From assembly GCA_009774655.1 (NCBI GenBank), contig VSOD01000192.1, forward strand, positions 1 to 8,061: 8,061 bases of DNA. The letters are read 5' to 3'. A program made the translations under genes and the position numbers. A model generated the notes under the pieces. It searched no databases and was not told the origin of the DNA. It saw only the letters and a program-made list of their open reading frames with translations. Positions within the stretch are counted from its first letter, which is position 1, and every line of letters starts with the position of its first letter. Of the stretch, positions 1 through 5,290 are shown piece after piece. Source of the DNA: Lachnospiraceae bacterium (lineage in GTDB: Bacteria; Bacillota_A; Clostridia; Lachnospirales; Lachnospiraceae).

Positions 1-104
1 AGCATATATCGCCTGCCTTCAATACTGCCGGAATATTATTCTTTCTTAATATAGTTTAACGGTTTAAATGTCTCCTTTTCCAACAAAATTTTTTCCTCTT
101 TCAT
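1..104 (-). pseudogene. Possible interrupted 5' end of an unidentified gene (22 codons, then in-frame stop)
   Basis: On the - strand an ATG at 104-102 opens a 22-codon frame (MKEEKILLEKETFKPLNYIK, then KE) that stops at TAA 38-36. The same frame stays open after the stop to the window edge and reads YSGSIEGRRYM. The composition is protein-like (charged N-terminus, then a Gly/Arg/Tyr stretch), which suggests either a gene with a nonsense mutation or a decaying remnant continuing left of the window. Against it, no Shine-Dalgarno sequence precedes the ATG and the surroundings are very AT-rich, so a chance frame is quite possible. I do not recognise the family with certainty. The remaining bases 105-142 hold nothing else I can identify. 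Confidence 0.22.
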
Positions 105-142
105 TGTATAAAATTTTTACTTTAAATTTTTTAAAATAGTAC

Positions 143-171
143 TTGCTTTTTCTCTTATGATTCGTTATAAT
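143..171 (+). promoter_or_regulatory. Promoter of tRNA-Pro
   Basis: A -35 element TTGCTT (143-148) and a perfect -10 TATAAT (166-171) are separated by exactly 17 bp. Transcription would begin at about 178, a few bases before the mature tRNA 5' end at 184. The upstream DNA is A/T-tract rich, as is common at strong stable-RNA promoters. The -35 box has only the TTG and no ACA, so the call rests mostly on the -10, the spacing and the position. Confidence 0.65.
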
Positions 172-183
172 TATACATGTTTT

Positions 184-256
184 CGGGATGTGGCTCAGGT
201 GGTAGAGCGCTACTTTAGGGAAGTAGAGGTCGCAAGTTCAAGTCTTGTCATTCCGA
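184..256 (+). tRNA. tRNA-Pro, anticodon AGG
   Basis: A complete cloverleaf can be drawn. The acceptor stem is 184-190 with 249-255 (one G-T pair), with discriminator A256. The D stem is 193-196 with 205-208, and its loop contains G18G19. The anticodon stem is 210-214 with 222-226, and its seven-base loop TTAGGGA (215-221) puts AGG at 217-219. The variable loop is AGGTC (227-231). The T stem is 232-236 with 244-248, with loop TTCAAGT. G37 after the anticodon is typical of tRNA-Pro. CCA is not encoded and would be added after transcription. A34 is unusual in bacteria, where tRNA-Pro normally carries U, G or C there; it would presumably be deaminated to inosine to read CCU, CCC and CCA. Here it is a single-gene unit with its own promoter and terminator. 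Confidence 0.95.
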
Positions 257-264
257 GTGACGTT

Positions 265-308
265 AAACCTGATAACTGCTGGCGACAGCGTTTATCAGGT
301 TTTTATTT
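265..308 (+). terminator. Rho-independent terminator after tRNA-Pro
   Basis: An 11-bp perfect stem (265-275 with 292-302) continues past a small internal loop into GCTG/CAGC (278-281 with 286-289) closed by a GCGA tetraloop, of the GNRA type. On the + strand the 3' arm runs into TTTTTATTTTA, so it ends the tRNA transcript. Read on the - strand it lies just past the thioesterase stop codon, but only three U residues follow the arm there, so it would be a weaker terminator in that direction. Confidence 0.88.
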
Positions 309-321
309 TACTGTCCTGTTG

Positions 322-750
322 TCAGCGCCCCACGTCCCCGGAAGCCTGCGCATGACGGAATGCCTGGTCAAACACCGGCTTTTCCTTTTTCAGGGAGAGC
401 AGCCTGCCCTCCCTGTTCAGGAAGCAGTGTTTACTGCTTCCTGTAGTCCTTATCTCTCCCGTCTTCTTATCCAGAATCTCATAGGACAGTTCCAGCGTCA
501 CACCGTTATACTTTTCGATTCTCGGTATGATCTCCACCACATCGCCGAAATGCACCATGGATCTATAGGCACAGTGTACCTCCAGAACAGGACTGACGAT
601 CCCCTGCCTCTCCATTTCCGCATAGTCCACCCCGATCTCATTCATATACCAGATTCTTGCGGATTCAAACCATCTGATATAGTTGGAATGATGAATGATG
701 CCCATCTGATCTGTCTCATAGTACTGCGCCTGATGCTCGTATCCCTTCAT
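322..750 (-). CDS. YbgC/4HBT-family acyl-CoA thioesterase
   Basis: A 142-aa hotdog-fold protein, the usual size of the family, predicted to be cytoplasmic and to hydrolyse an acyl-CoA thioester. The signature lies at the N-terminus: YYETDQMGIIHHSNYIRWFE, with Asp14 matching the catalytic aspartate of YbgC/4HBT enzymes and the following Gly and HxNY motif conserved. The rest (the VHFGDVVEI and VTLELSYEI strands) fits the single hotdog domain. I chose ATG 750 because GAGGTGG lies just upstream with good spacing. A GTG four codons earlier (762) is in frame but lacks a ribosome binding site. It lies 88 bp downstream of pepD on the same strand, with no terminator seen between them, so co-transcription is likely. 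The substrate cannot be told from sequence: short-chain acyl-CoA and 4-hydroxybenzoyl-CoA-like esters are both possible. Confidence 0.88.
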   Translation of the reverse strand: MKGYEHQAQYYETDQMGIIHHSNYIRWFESARIWYMNEIGVDYAEMERQGIVSPVLEVHCAYRSMVHFGDVVEIIPRIEKYNGVTLELSYEILDKKTGEIRTTGSSKHCFLNREGRLLSLKKEKPVFDQAFRHAQASGDVGR

Positions 751-838
751 GTTCCACCTCACACTGCCGGACAGCGCAGAACCCTTGCCGCATCATCTGC
801 AAGCATCCGCATCGCCCTGCATCTCGCCGATTTCGCTG

Positions 839-2317
839 TTATCTGTCCTGCTGTTTCTCTGCCAGTACGGCCAGCAGATAGTCCCACATCCTGGCAACGG
901 ACTCAATGCTGAAACTCTCTTCCGTCGTGTGTACATCGGCCATGTCCGGCCCGATGGAGACACAGTCAAGGCCCGGAATCTTCGCCGTCAGCAGGCCGCA
1001 TTCCAGTCCGGCATGAATGGCCTGCAGTCTGGGCTGACAGCCATACATTCTCTCATAGACGGTCGAAAGTCTGTCTCGCAGGGGAGACTCCTTACGGTAT
1101 GCCCAGCCCGGGTATGCACTCCTGACCTGCGTCTCTGCTCCGGCCTGTCCGGCAATCTCCTGCATTCGTTTACATAACATTTCTTTTTCCTTGTCAATGG
1201 AACTTCTGACCGCATAGCTTAACTGCAGCGTTTCTTCTTTCAAAGTCATAATTCCCAGATTGAGGGATGTCTGGACCAGCCCCTTTACATCCTCACTCAT
1301 GGCGATGATCCCGTTGGGCAGCGCTGTCAGGCAGGACAGGGCCTGTTTCGTACATGCTGCTGTCAGGCATTTTTCCGGTTCGTATTGTCTTTCCGAACCG
1401 CTCTTTCTGCACACAACACAAAAGCCCGCGTCAGTCTGCTTCAACTCTTCTTTGATCCGCGCCGTCTCTTTGTCGATACAGTCAAGTGTCTGTGTCAGCG
1501 CTTCTTTCGGGACCAGGACTACCGCCTCCGCCTCCCGGGGGATGGCATTGTCGGCCTGTCCGCCCTGCACTGCGGCCAGCCGGAATGCTGTCTGCTGCGC
1601 TGCCGCCATCAGAATACGGCCCAGCAGGCAGTTGGCATTTCCCCTGCCCTTATCGATCTCCGAGCCGGAATGGCCGCCCTGCAGTCCCTGCACGCTAATC
1701 TGCAGGACTGTGCTTTCATCTGTCTGAACTGCCTCCCACTGCAGAGGGATATCCACATCCACCCTCGCACCACCGGCGCAGCTCGTGATAATGACGCCTT
1801 CCTCTTCGTTGTCCAGATTGATCAGCTGTCTGCCGCGCAGCATGGACAGATCGATGCCCTGCGCACCTGTAAGACCCGTCTCCTCCTCGGTGGTCACCAC
1901 CATTTCCAGGCGCGGATGCTTAATATCCTGCGCATCCAGCAGTGCCAGAATGTAAGCCACCGCAATACCGTCATCACCGCCAAGACTTGTCCCTTCCGCA
2001 CACACTCTGCCGTCCCTGACGCACAGCCGCAGCGGATCTTTCGTCATATCAATATCACAGTCCGGCTTCTTCACCGTCACCATGTCCATATGCCCCTGCA
2101 GGATATATGGCGCTTCCTGCTCATAACCGGGTGTCGCCTCCTTGATGATGATAATGTTGTTCAGTGCATCCTGAATGCACTCCAGCCCCCGCTCCCCGGC
2201 AAACTTTTTCAGATAATCGCTGATCTGCTTCTCATTGCCGGAACCGTGCGGAATACGGCTGATCTCTTCAAAAAAGTGAAATACGCCTGCCGGTTTTAAC
2301 CCGTCTAATACACCCAT
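839..2317 (-). CDS. pepD: Aminoacyl-histidine dipeptidase (peptidase family M20)
   Basis: A 492-aa cytosolic dizinc dipeptidase (carnosinase-like, PepD) that cleaves Xaa-His and other dipeptides in peptide use. Length matches the family. The metal and catalytic residues are visible: GHMDMV (His76, catalytic Asp78), GGDDG (bridging Asp115), EEETG (catalytic Glu145, ligand Glu146), INLDNEEEG (Asp169) and a C-terminal His463 in GPDMADVHTTEE. The lid/dimerisation domain lies in roughly the middle third, with the typical QGGHSGSEI stretch. The start ATG 2317 has GGAGGG 7 nt upstream (plus-strand CCCTCC 2325-2330). The gene is intact, with its own candidate promoter at about 2370-2398, and the thioesterase follows it. 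Nothing suggests transfer. Confidence 0.95.
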   Translation of the reverse strand: MGVLDGLKPAGVFHFFEEISRIPHGSGNEKQISDYLKKFAGERGLECIQDALNNIIIIKEATPGYEQEAPYILQGHMDMVTVKKPDCDIDMTKDPLRLCVRDGRVCAEGTSLGGDDGIAVAYILALLDAQDIKHPRLEMVVTTEEETGLTGAQGIDLSMLRGRQLINLDNEEEGVIITSCAGGARVDVDIPLQWEAVQTDESTVLQISVQGLQGGHSGSEIDKGRGNANCLLGRILMAAAQQTAFRLAAVQGGQADNAIPREAEAVVLVPKEALTQTLDCIDKETARIKEELKQTDAGFCVVCRKSGSERQYEPEKCLTAACTKQALSCLTALPNGIIAMSEDVKGLVQTSLNLGIMTLKEETLQLSYAVRSSIDKEKEMLCKRMQEIAGQAGAETQVRSAYPGWAYRKESPLRDRLSTVYERMYGCQPRLQAIHAGLECGLLTAKIPGLDCVSIGPDMADVHTTEESFSIESVARMWDYLLAVLAEKQQDR

Positions 2318-2369
2318 GTCTTAGCCCTCCGAAATCACATCTCGCATGATGCTTTTTTAGTGATGCTTC

Positions 2370-2398
2370 ATTATACTTTTCTGTTATACTTCTTATTG
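2370..2398 (-). promoter_or_regulatory. Candidate promoter of pepD
   Basis: Read on the - strand, a perfect TATAAT lies at 2375-2370, about 55 nt before the pepD start codon. With a 17-bp spacer the -35 position (2398-2393) reads CAATAA, a poor match to TTGACA. The call rests on the -10 and on the location between rplT and pepD. Readthrough from the ribosomal operon remains an alternative source of pepD transcripts. Confidence 0.45.
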
Positions 2399-2432
2399 AA
2401 AGAAGAGACAGAACTTCTCATCCCATCTCTTC
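2396..2432 (-). terminator. Weak candidate terminator of infC-rpmI-rplT
   Basis: On the - strand GAAGAGA (2432-2426) pairs with TCTCTTC (2408-2402), a 7-bp stem with a 17-nt loop, and is followed by TTTCAAT. The loop holds a further small AGAA/TTCT complementarity. The stem is short, the loop is large and the U run is poor, so this is only the best candidate in the rplT-pepD gap (2318-2469). Confidence 0.3.
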
Positions 2433-2469
2433 CGCATTTTCGTATTATTCGAATTTATATCTGCTTCTT

Positions 2470-2826
2470 TTATTTCAGATTTGCTTTCGCAAGCTCTGCC
2501 AGAGAAGTAAATCCTGCCGCATCGTTGACAGCCATCTCCGCCAGCATCTTTCTGTTCATCTCCACACCGGCATTTTTCAGGCCGAACATAAACTTACTGT
2601 AGGACAGCCCGTTCATTCTTGCCGCCGCATTGATACGTGCGATCCAAAGCTGTCTGAACTGACGCTTCTTCTCTTTTCTTCCCGCATAGGAAGAAGCCAG
2701 CGCTCTCATTACGGACTGCTTCGCTACTCTATACTGTTTCGATCTTGCGCCTCTGTATCCTTTCGCAAGTTTTAATACTCTGTTATGTTTCTTTTTAGCG
2801 TTTACACCGCCTTTAATTCTTGCCAT
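2470..2826 (-). CDS. rplT: 50S ribosomal protein L20
   Basis: 118 aa, the standard bacterial L20 length. L20 binds 23S rRNA early in 50S assembly. The extended basic N-terminal half (MARIKGGVNAKKKHNRVLKL, then AKGYRGARSKQYRVAKQSVMRA) and the globular C-terminal half (RQLWIARINAAARMNGLSYSKF and the GVEMNRKMLAEMAVND region) are both fully conserved. The start is set by AAGGAGG just upstream. It is the third gene of infC-rpmI-rplT, 34 nt after rpmI. In Firmicutes L20 is also the repressor of this operon, acting on the infC leader, and a fitting leader is present at 3676-3864. Confidence 0.98.
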   Translation of the reverse strand: MARIKGGVNAKKKHNRVLKLAKGYRGARSKQYRVAKQSVMRALASSYAGRKEKKRQFRQLWIARINAAARMNGLSYSKFMFGLKNAGVEMNRKMLAEMAVNDAAGFTSLAELAKANLK

Positions 2827-2860
2827 GTCTTTTTCCTCCTTATGACTTCTAAATCAGTTC

Positions 2861-3058
2861 TTACAGATACGGTAAAATCTTCTTCATATTCTTAACATTC
2901 GTCGCATCCGTCATAGCAGGCTTTCTGAGATTTCTCTTGGTCTTAGCACTCTTCTTCGTTAAGATATGGCGTTTATAAGCTTTATTTCTTTTCAGTTTAC
3001 CTGTCCCGGTTACTTTAAAACGTTTTGCAGCCGATCTGCTTGTCTTCATTTTTGGCAT
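2861..3058 (-). CDS. rpmI: 50S ribosomal protein L35
   Basis: 65 aa, typical for L35, a small basic protein of the large ribosomal subunit. The family pattern is clear: MPKMKTSRSAAKRFKVTGTG at the N-terminus, the KRNKAYKRHILTKKSAKTKRNL core and a C-terminal KKILPYL. An AGGAGG sequence lies 9 nt before the ATG at 3058. It sits between infC (89 nt upstream) and rplT (34 nt downstream), the standard operon order. Confidence 0.98.
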   Translation of the reverse strand: MPKMKTSRSAAKRFKVTGTGKLKRNKAYKRHILTKKSAKTKRNLRKPAMTDATNVKNMKKILPYL

Positions 3059-3094
3059 GTTAACATTCCTCCTGTGCTATATTCTTCCATTATG

Positions 3095-3130
3095 AGATAT
3101 CAGTCTGAGATAACAAACTAAGATATCAGT
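3095..3130. repeat. 10-bp direct repeat in the infC-rpmI gap
   Basis: AGATATCAGT occurs at 3095-3104 and again at 3121-3130 (26-bp period), with a related CTGAGATA between them. On the - strand transcript these could form alternative imperfect hairpins upstream of the rpmI ribosome binding site. No U tract follows, so this is not a terminator. It may be a spacer relic or a minor translational or processing element. Confidence 0.45.
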
Positions 3131-3147
3131 TTATTTCAACTAAGCAG

Positions 3148-3654
3148 CTAACGCTTCTCAGCCAAAAACATGGTCATACTCCGGCCTTCCACCTTCGGCG
3201 CCTTATCCACAACCGCAACGTCGGAAAGCGCCTGTGCGATATCATCCAGGATATGCTTGCTGTTGTTCATATGCGCCATCTCGCGCCCGCGAAAACGCAG
3301 CGTAATCTTCACCCTGTCGCCCTTGGTGATAAACTTCCTGGCGGCATTCACCTTCGTGTTCAGGTCGTTGGTGTCGATGTTGGGAGACAAACGGATCTCC
3401 TTGATCTCCACAGTCTTCTGTTTCTTTCTGGCTTCCTTCTCTTTTCTTGTCTGTTCGTACTTGAACTTGCCGTAATCTACGATCTTGCAGACAGGCGGTT
3501 TCGCCGTAGGTGCAATCTTCACCAGATCCACACCGGCCTCCTCTGCCAGCTTCATGGCATCCCTGGTCGGCATAACGCCGAGCTGTTCGCCATTCTCTCC
3601 GATCACGCGCACTTCTCTGTCTCTAATCTGTTCGTTAATGAATAAATCGCTAAT
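3148..3654 (-). CDS. infC: Translation initiation factor IF-3, starting at AUU
   Basis: 168 aa, a normal IF-3 length. IF-3 binds the 30S subunit, blocks 50S joining and rejects non-canonical start codons. The N domain runs from FINEQIRDREVRVIGENGEQ to about residue 75 (with KIAPTAKPPVCKIVDYGKFK), followed by a Lys/Glu-rich linker (EQTRKEKEARKKQK) and the C domain (VEIKEIRLSPNIDTNDL, KGDRVKITLRFRGREM, ending MTMFLAEKR). I place the start at ATT 3654-3652, because GGAGGG (plus CCCTCC 3662-3667) lies exactly 7 nt upstream and the protein then begins SDLFINEQ as in relatives. In-frame ATGs at 3696, 3675 and 3669 lie in or beside the attenuator hairpin or overlap the SD, so they are unlikely. AUU initiation of infC is known in E. 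coli and Bacillus relatives and makes synthesis self-limiting. Confidence 0.95.
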   Translation of the reverse strand: MSDLFINEQIRDREVRVIGENGEQLGVMPTRDAMKLAEEAGVDLVKIAPTAKPPVCKIVDYGKFKYEQTRKEKEARKKQKTVEIKEIRLSPNIDTNDLNTKVNAARKFITKGDRVKITLRFRGREMAHMNNSKHILDDIAQALSDVAVVDKAPKVEGRSMTMFLAEKR

Positions 3655-3661
3655 GGTTCTA

Positions 3662-3667
3662 CCCTCC
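3662..3667 (-). promoter_or_regulatory. Shine-Dalgarno sequence deciding the AUU start of infC
   Basis: GGAGGG on the - strand, with spacer TAGAACC (7 nt) before ATT 3654-3652. No ATG or GTG lies at a suitable distance downstream. The nearest ATG (3669-3667) overlaps this site and so cannot use it. Confidence 0.85.
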
Positions 3668-3675
3668 ATACCCAT

Positions 3676-3708
3676 AAAAAATAAAGTGGATAGCATATCT
3701 ACCCACTT
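3676..3708 (-). terminator. Attenuator (intrinsic terminator) in the infC leader
   Basis: On the - strand AAGTGGGTAG (3708-3699) pairs with CTATCCACTT (3693-3684), a 10-bp stem with one G-U pair and a 5-nt loop ATATG, followed by TATTTTTT (3683-3676). It ends only about 8 nt before the infC Shine-Dalgarno sequence and about 20 nt before the AUU codon, so it lies inside the leader of the gene it precedes. That position marks it as a regulatory attenuator rather than the end of an upstream operon. Confidence 0.87.
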
Positions 3709-3864
3709 GTCAGTTCACATCAAATAAACCACGCTGCCGTGCCTGCTCTACCATAATGGCAGACTTCTCAGCGTAACTCCTGAAATATGAACACTTGCGA
3801 ACCCCATCGTTGCAAGGTGAGAGCGGATACTCTGCTTGGTTGTCAGTCCTATGCTATCGCATCT
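3676..3864 (-). promoter_or_regulatory. infC operon leader, candidate L20-responsive attenuator
   Basis: About 190 nt of structured RNA between the promoter and infC. A 9-nt segment close to the predicted 5' end (GATAGCATA, - strand 3858-3850) is perfectly complementary to TATGCTATC (3697-3689), which covers the loop and half of the 3' arm of the attenuator, so the two pairings exclude each other: antiterminator against terminator. The middle holds several short helices, for example CTTGC/GCAAG (about 3814-3795) and CTGCC/GGCAG (about 3762-3734). In Bacillus, ribosomal protein L20 binds the infC leader and promotes premature termination; the position, gene order and architecture here fit that class (Rfam L20 leader). 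I could not verify the L20-binding fold by alignment. Confidence 0.7.
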
Positions 3865-3869
3865 CTAAT

Positions 3870-3898
3870 AAACTAACACAAGATCACAGCCGTGTCAA
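3870..3898 (-). promoter_or_regulatory. Promoter of the infC-rpmI-rplT operon
   Basis: Read on the - strand: a consensus -35 TTGACA (3898-3893), a 17-bp spacer, and -10 TAGTTT (3875-3870) preceded by TG at the extended -10 position (TGTTAGTTT). The -10 is weak by itself, but the -35, spacing and TG motif compensate. The A/T tracts just upstream (3901-3940) could serve as an UP element. The predicted start, around 3864, places the antiterminator segment within a few nucleotides of the RNA 5' end. Confidence 0.72.
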
Positions 3899-3954
3899 CT
3901 GCCTTTTATATTTTTCGAAATAATTTTCAAAAAATTAATGAAAAACCTGCCGCC

Positions 3955-4761
3955 CTACTTCACCTCAATCGTAGCCGCACTGGCCTCGTACAGCTCCATA
4001 TAATCATAGTCGCTTGTCTGGGAATAGGTGATCATATAGCTTCTGTCCGCATTAATGGCATACTGCAGCTGGGTGATCTCCACCCCGCCCACACTATAAT
4101 GACAGAGGATACGGAAGGCCGGATAACCGCTGATCTCGACAGCTTCAAACGTATCAACGACAACTTCCACGTCCTCCCCATAAGCAGCCTGCAGATCCGC
4201 CGCCATCTGCTCCGCAAAGGTCTCCTTTGTCAAAAGCTGCAGCGCAATATCCTCTTCCATCACCGCATAATAGATCGTAGAGGCATCGATCGGATAGCGC
4301 TTGCGCACATACAGATTGGCCACTTCCTCCGACTCCGCAAAACCTTCCGGGATATCGAAGCTGCAGCCGGTGGTGGAACGCCCGTCTTTCATCACGGAGG
4401 TGTCCTTGTTCTCTTCCGCCAAAAGTTCTTCCGTCAGTTCCCGGCGCGTCTCCTCATCGATCTCTATCCGGTCCCCCGTATCTTTATTCCAGGGCCCGGC
4501 CTGCTGCGCCGCCTCTTCTGCGGGCATTCCTTCTGCGCCGGCCAACTGCTGCGCTTCTTCCGTTCCCGTCACCGCTCCGGCTTCTCCCGCTGTTTCCTGC
4601 ATTGCACTTCCATTTGTTTCCGCTGCGCCGCCTGCCGCTTCACTGCTCAGCTGTGCATCCGCACCTGTATGTACCGACTCATCTTCCCCGCAGCCTGCCA
4701 GCAGCAGCATACACGCCCCGACAAGCAACGGCAAAAACCGTCTTCGTTTTCTGCTCTTCAC
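3955..4761 (-). CDS. Putative lipoprotein of unknown function
   Basis: 268 aa. The N-terminus is a lipoprotein signal: basic MKSRKRRR, a hydrophobic core (FLPLLVGACMLLL) and a lipobox LAGC with Cys24 as the lipidated residue, so the protein should be anchored on the outer face of the membrane. Residues about 28-95 are an Ala/Glu/Gly-rich low-complexity tether. A mixed alpha/beta domain follows (about 125-268), opening with GCSFDIPEGFAESEEVANLY and containing SGYPAFRIL and SYMITYS strands. This resembles small PsbP/DcrB-like domains seen in Firmicutes lipoproteins, but that is only an impression. The GTG start at 4761 follows GGGAGGT by 5 nt. It lies 125 bp downstream of the DUF1540 gene, with no clear terminator before or after it. 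Function not known. Confidence 0.82.
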   Translation of the reverse strand: MKSRKRRRFLPLLVGACMLLLAGCGEDESVHTGADAQLSSEAAGGAAETNGSAMQETAGEAGAVTGTEEAQQLAGAEGMPAEEAAQQAGPWNKDTGDRIEIDEETRRELTEELLAEENKDTSVMKDGRSTTGCSFDIPEGFAESEEVANLYVRKRYPIDASTIYYAVMEEDIALQLLTKETFAEQMAADLQAAYGEDVEVVVDTFEAVEISGYPAFRILCHYSVGGVEITQLQYAINADRSYMITYSQTSDYDYMELYEASAATIEVK

Positions 4762-4762
4762 G

Positions 4763-4794
4763 CTTTACCTCCCTATAACCGCACTTTACCTCCC
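4763..4794 (-). repeat. Tandem duplicated ribosome binding site before the lipoprotein gene
   Basis: The 11-mer GGGAGGTAAAG occurs twice on the - strand (4794-4784 and 4773-4763), with a 21-bp period. The proximal copy serves the GTG start of the lipoprotein. The distal copy is followed directly by GTG CGG TTA TAG (4784-4773), a possible three-codon upstream frame, out of frame with the main gene, whose stop abuts the second Shine-Dalgarno. It may be a simple local duplication or a small translational-coupling device. Confidence 0.5.
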
Positions 4795-4886
4795 GGACTC
4801 TGTGCGCTTTGTAAGCTCCCTGTCAGCCGCAGACGCCGGACAAGATCCAACGCTCTGCAGCCGGGGACTCTGAAAATGCTTCTTTT

Positions 4887-5201
4887 TTACATCTCTTTAA
4901 AAGTCGAGCACTCTGTTCCGGCACTGCTGTTTGCACCGCCGCCTTTGATATCCACATGCTCCGCATGGCACTTGTAGTTACTGTTATACACACATTTTAC
5001 CGCTTCGCAGTCAATGCTGATCGTCCTGCAGGGATGCTCCAGCGAACTTGTGTAAGAATCATCTTTCTTCTGCGCAAAACTCTCACAGCATGTATCGTTG
5101 CAACAGTCCGCATGTTTGCCGCCCACCATGATATCGCCCTTGCAGCAGCACTTTTCTTTGTTGTAGGAACAACTGTCTACGCCACATTTTAATTCTGCCA
5201 T
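4887..5201 (-). CDS. DUF1540 domain protein, two cysteine-rich repeats
   Basis: 104 aa with 14 cysteines. Two copies of a DUF1540-type module are visible. Repeat 1 is CGVDSCSYNKEKCCCKGDI ending in CCESF (Cys6, 11, 18-20, 33, 34, 38, 39). Repeat 2 is CEAVKCVYNSNYKCHAEHVD ending in ECSTF (Cys65, 70, 78, 98). The CxxxxC-Y-N-x(n)-C...TxC-x-F pattern is that of DUF1540, small clostridial proteins thought to bind metal through cysteines; their role is not established. There is no signal peptide or membrane segment, so it is predicted to be cytosolic. The start ATG 5201 has AGGAGGT upstream. It lies 89 bp after the glycosyltransferase and 125 bp before the lipoprotein on the same strand. Confidence 0.9.
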   Translation of the reverse strand: MAELKCGVDSCSYNKEKCCCKGDIMVGGKHADCCNDTCCESFAQKKDDSYTSSLEHPCRTISIDCEAVKCVYNSNYKCHAEHVDIKGGGANSSAGTECSTFKEM

Positions 5202-5232
5202 AATAACCTCCTGCTCTCGGCATACCGCCTCA

Positions 5233-5270
5233 TGTGATCACAGCAGAAGAATCCGAAAAACTTCCTCTGC
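5233..5270 (-). other. Hairpin and adjacent palindrome between glycosyltransferase and DUF1540 genes
   Basis: On the - strand GCAGAGGAA (5270-5262) pairs with TTCTTCTGC (5251-5243), a 9-bp stem with one G-U and a 10-nt loop that contains TTTTT. It is followed directly by the perfect 10-bp palindrome TGTGATCACA (5242-5233). No U tract follows the 3' arm, so it is not a normal intrinsic terminator. It could be an RNA-processing or stability element between the two genes. Its function is not known. Confidence 0.35.
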
Positions 5271-5290
5271 ACTACACTGTTATTATGGCC

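Noticed and set aside
751..762. GTG 762 as start of the thioesterase
   Set aside because: No SD lies upstream of it, while ATG 750 has GAGGTGG at suitable spacing.
157..912. + strand frame of 251 codons running through the tRNA and the thioesterase
   Set aside because: It crosses a tRNA gene and its terminator and is antisense to a well-supported thioesterase.
1385..2299. + strand frame of 304 codons opposite pepD
   Set aside because: pepD on the other strand has all its metal-ligand motifs. The + frame has no recognisable domain and no SD.
3095..3130. Direct repeats in the infC-rpmI gap as a CRISPR or mobile-element trace
   Set aside because: Only two 10-bp copies, with no spacer pattern, terminal inverted repeats or transposase.
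3655..3696. Extension of IF-3 to the ATG at 3696
   Set aside because: That ATG lies in the loop of the attenuator, and the extension would be encoded by the terminator arm, U tract and SD.
3892..4977. Long + strand frame (361 codons) opposite the lipoprotein and DUF1540 genes
   Set aside because: It is an antisense shadow: no ribosome binding site, Arg/His/Cys-rich composition, and the opposite strand carries a lipobox protein and a recognisable DUF1540 gene with good ribosome binding sites.
5233..5242. TGTGATCACA as a CRP-type operator
   Set aside because: CRP sites have TGTGA and TCACA separated by six bases; here the halves abut, it is a single instance, and no regulator is nearby.
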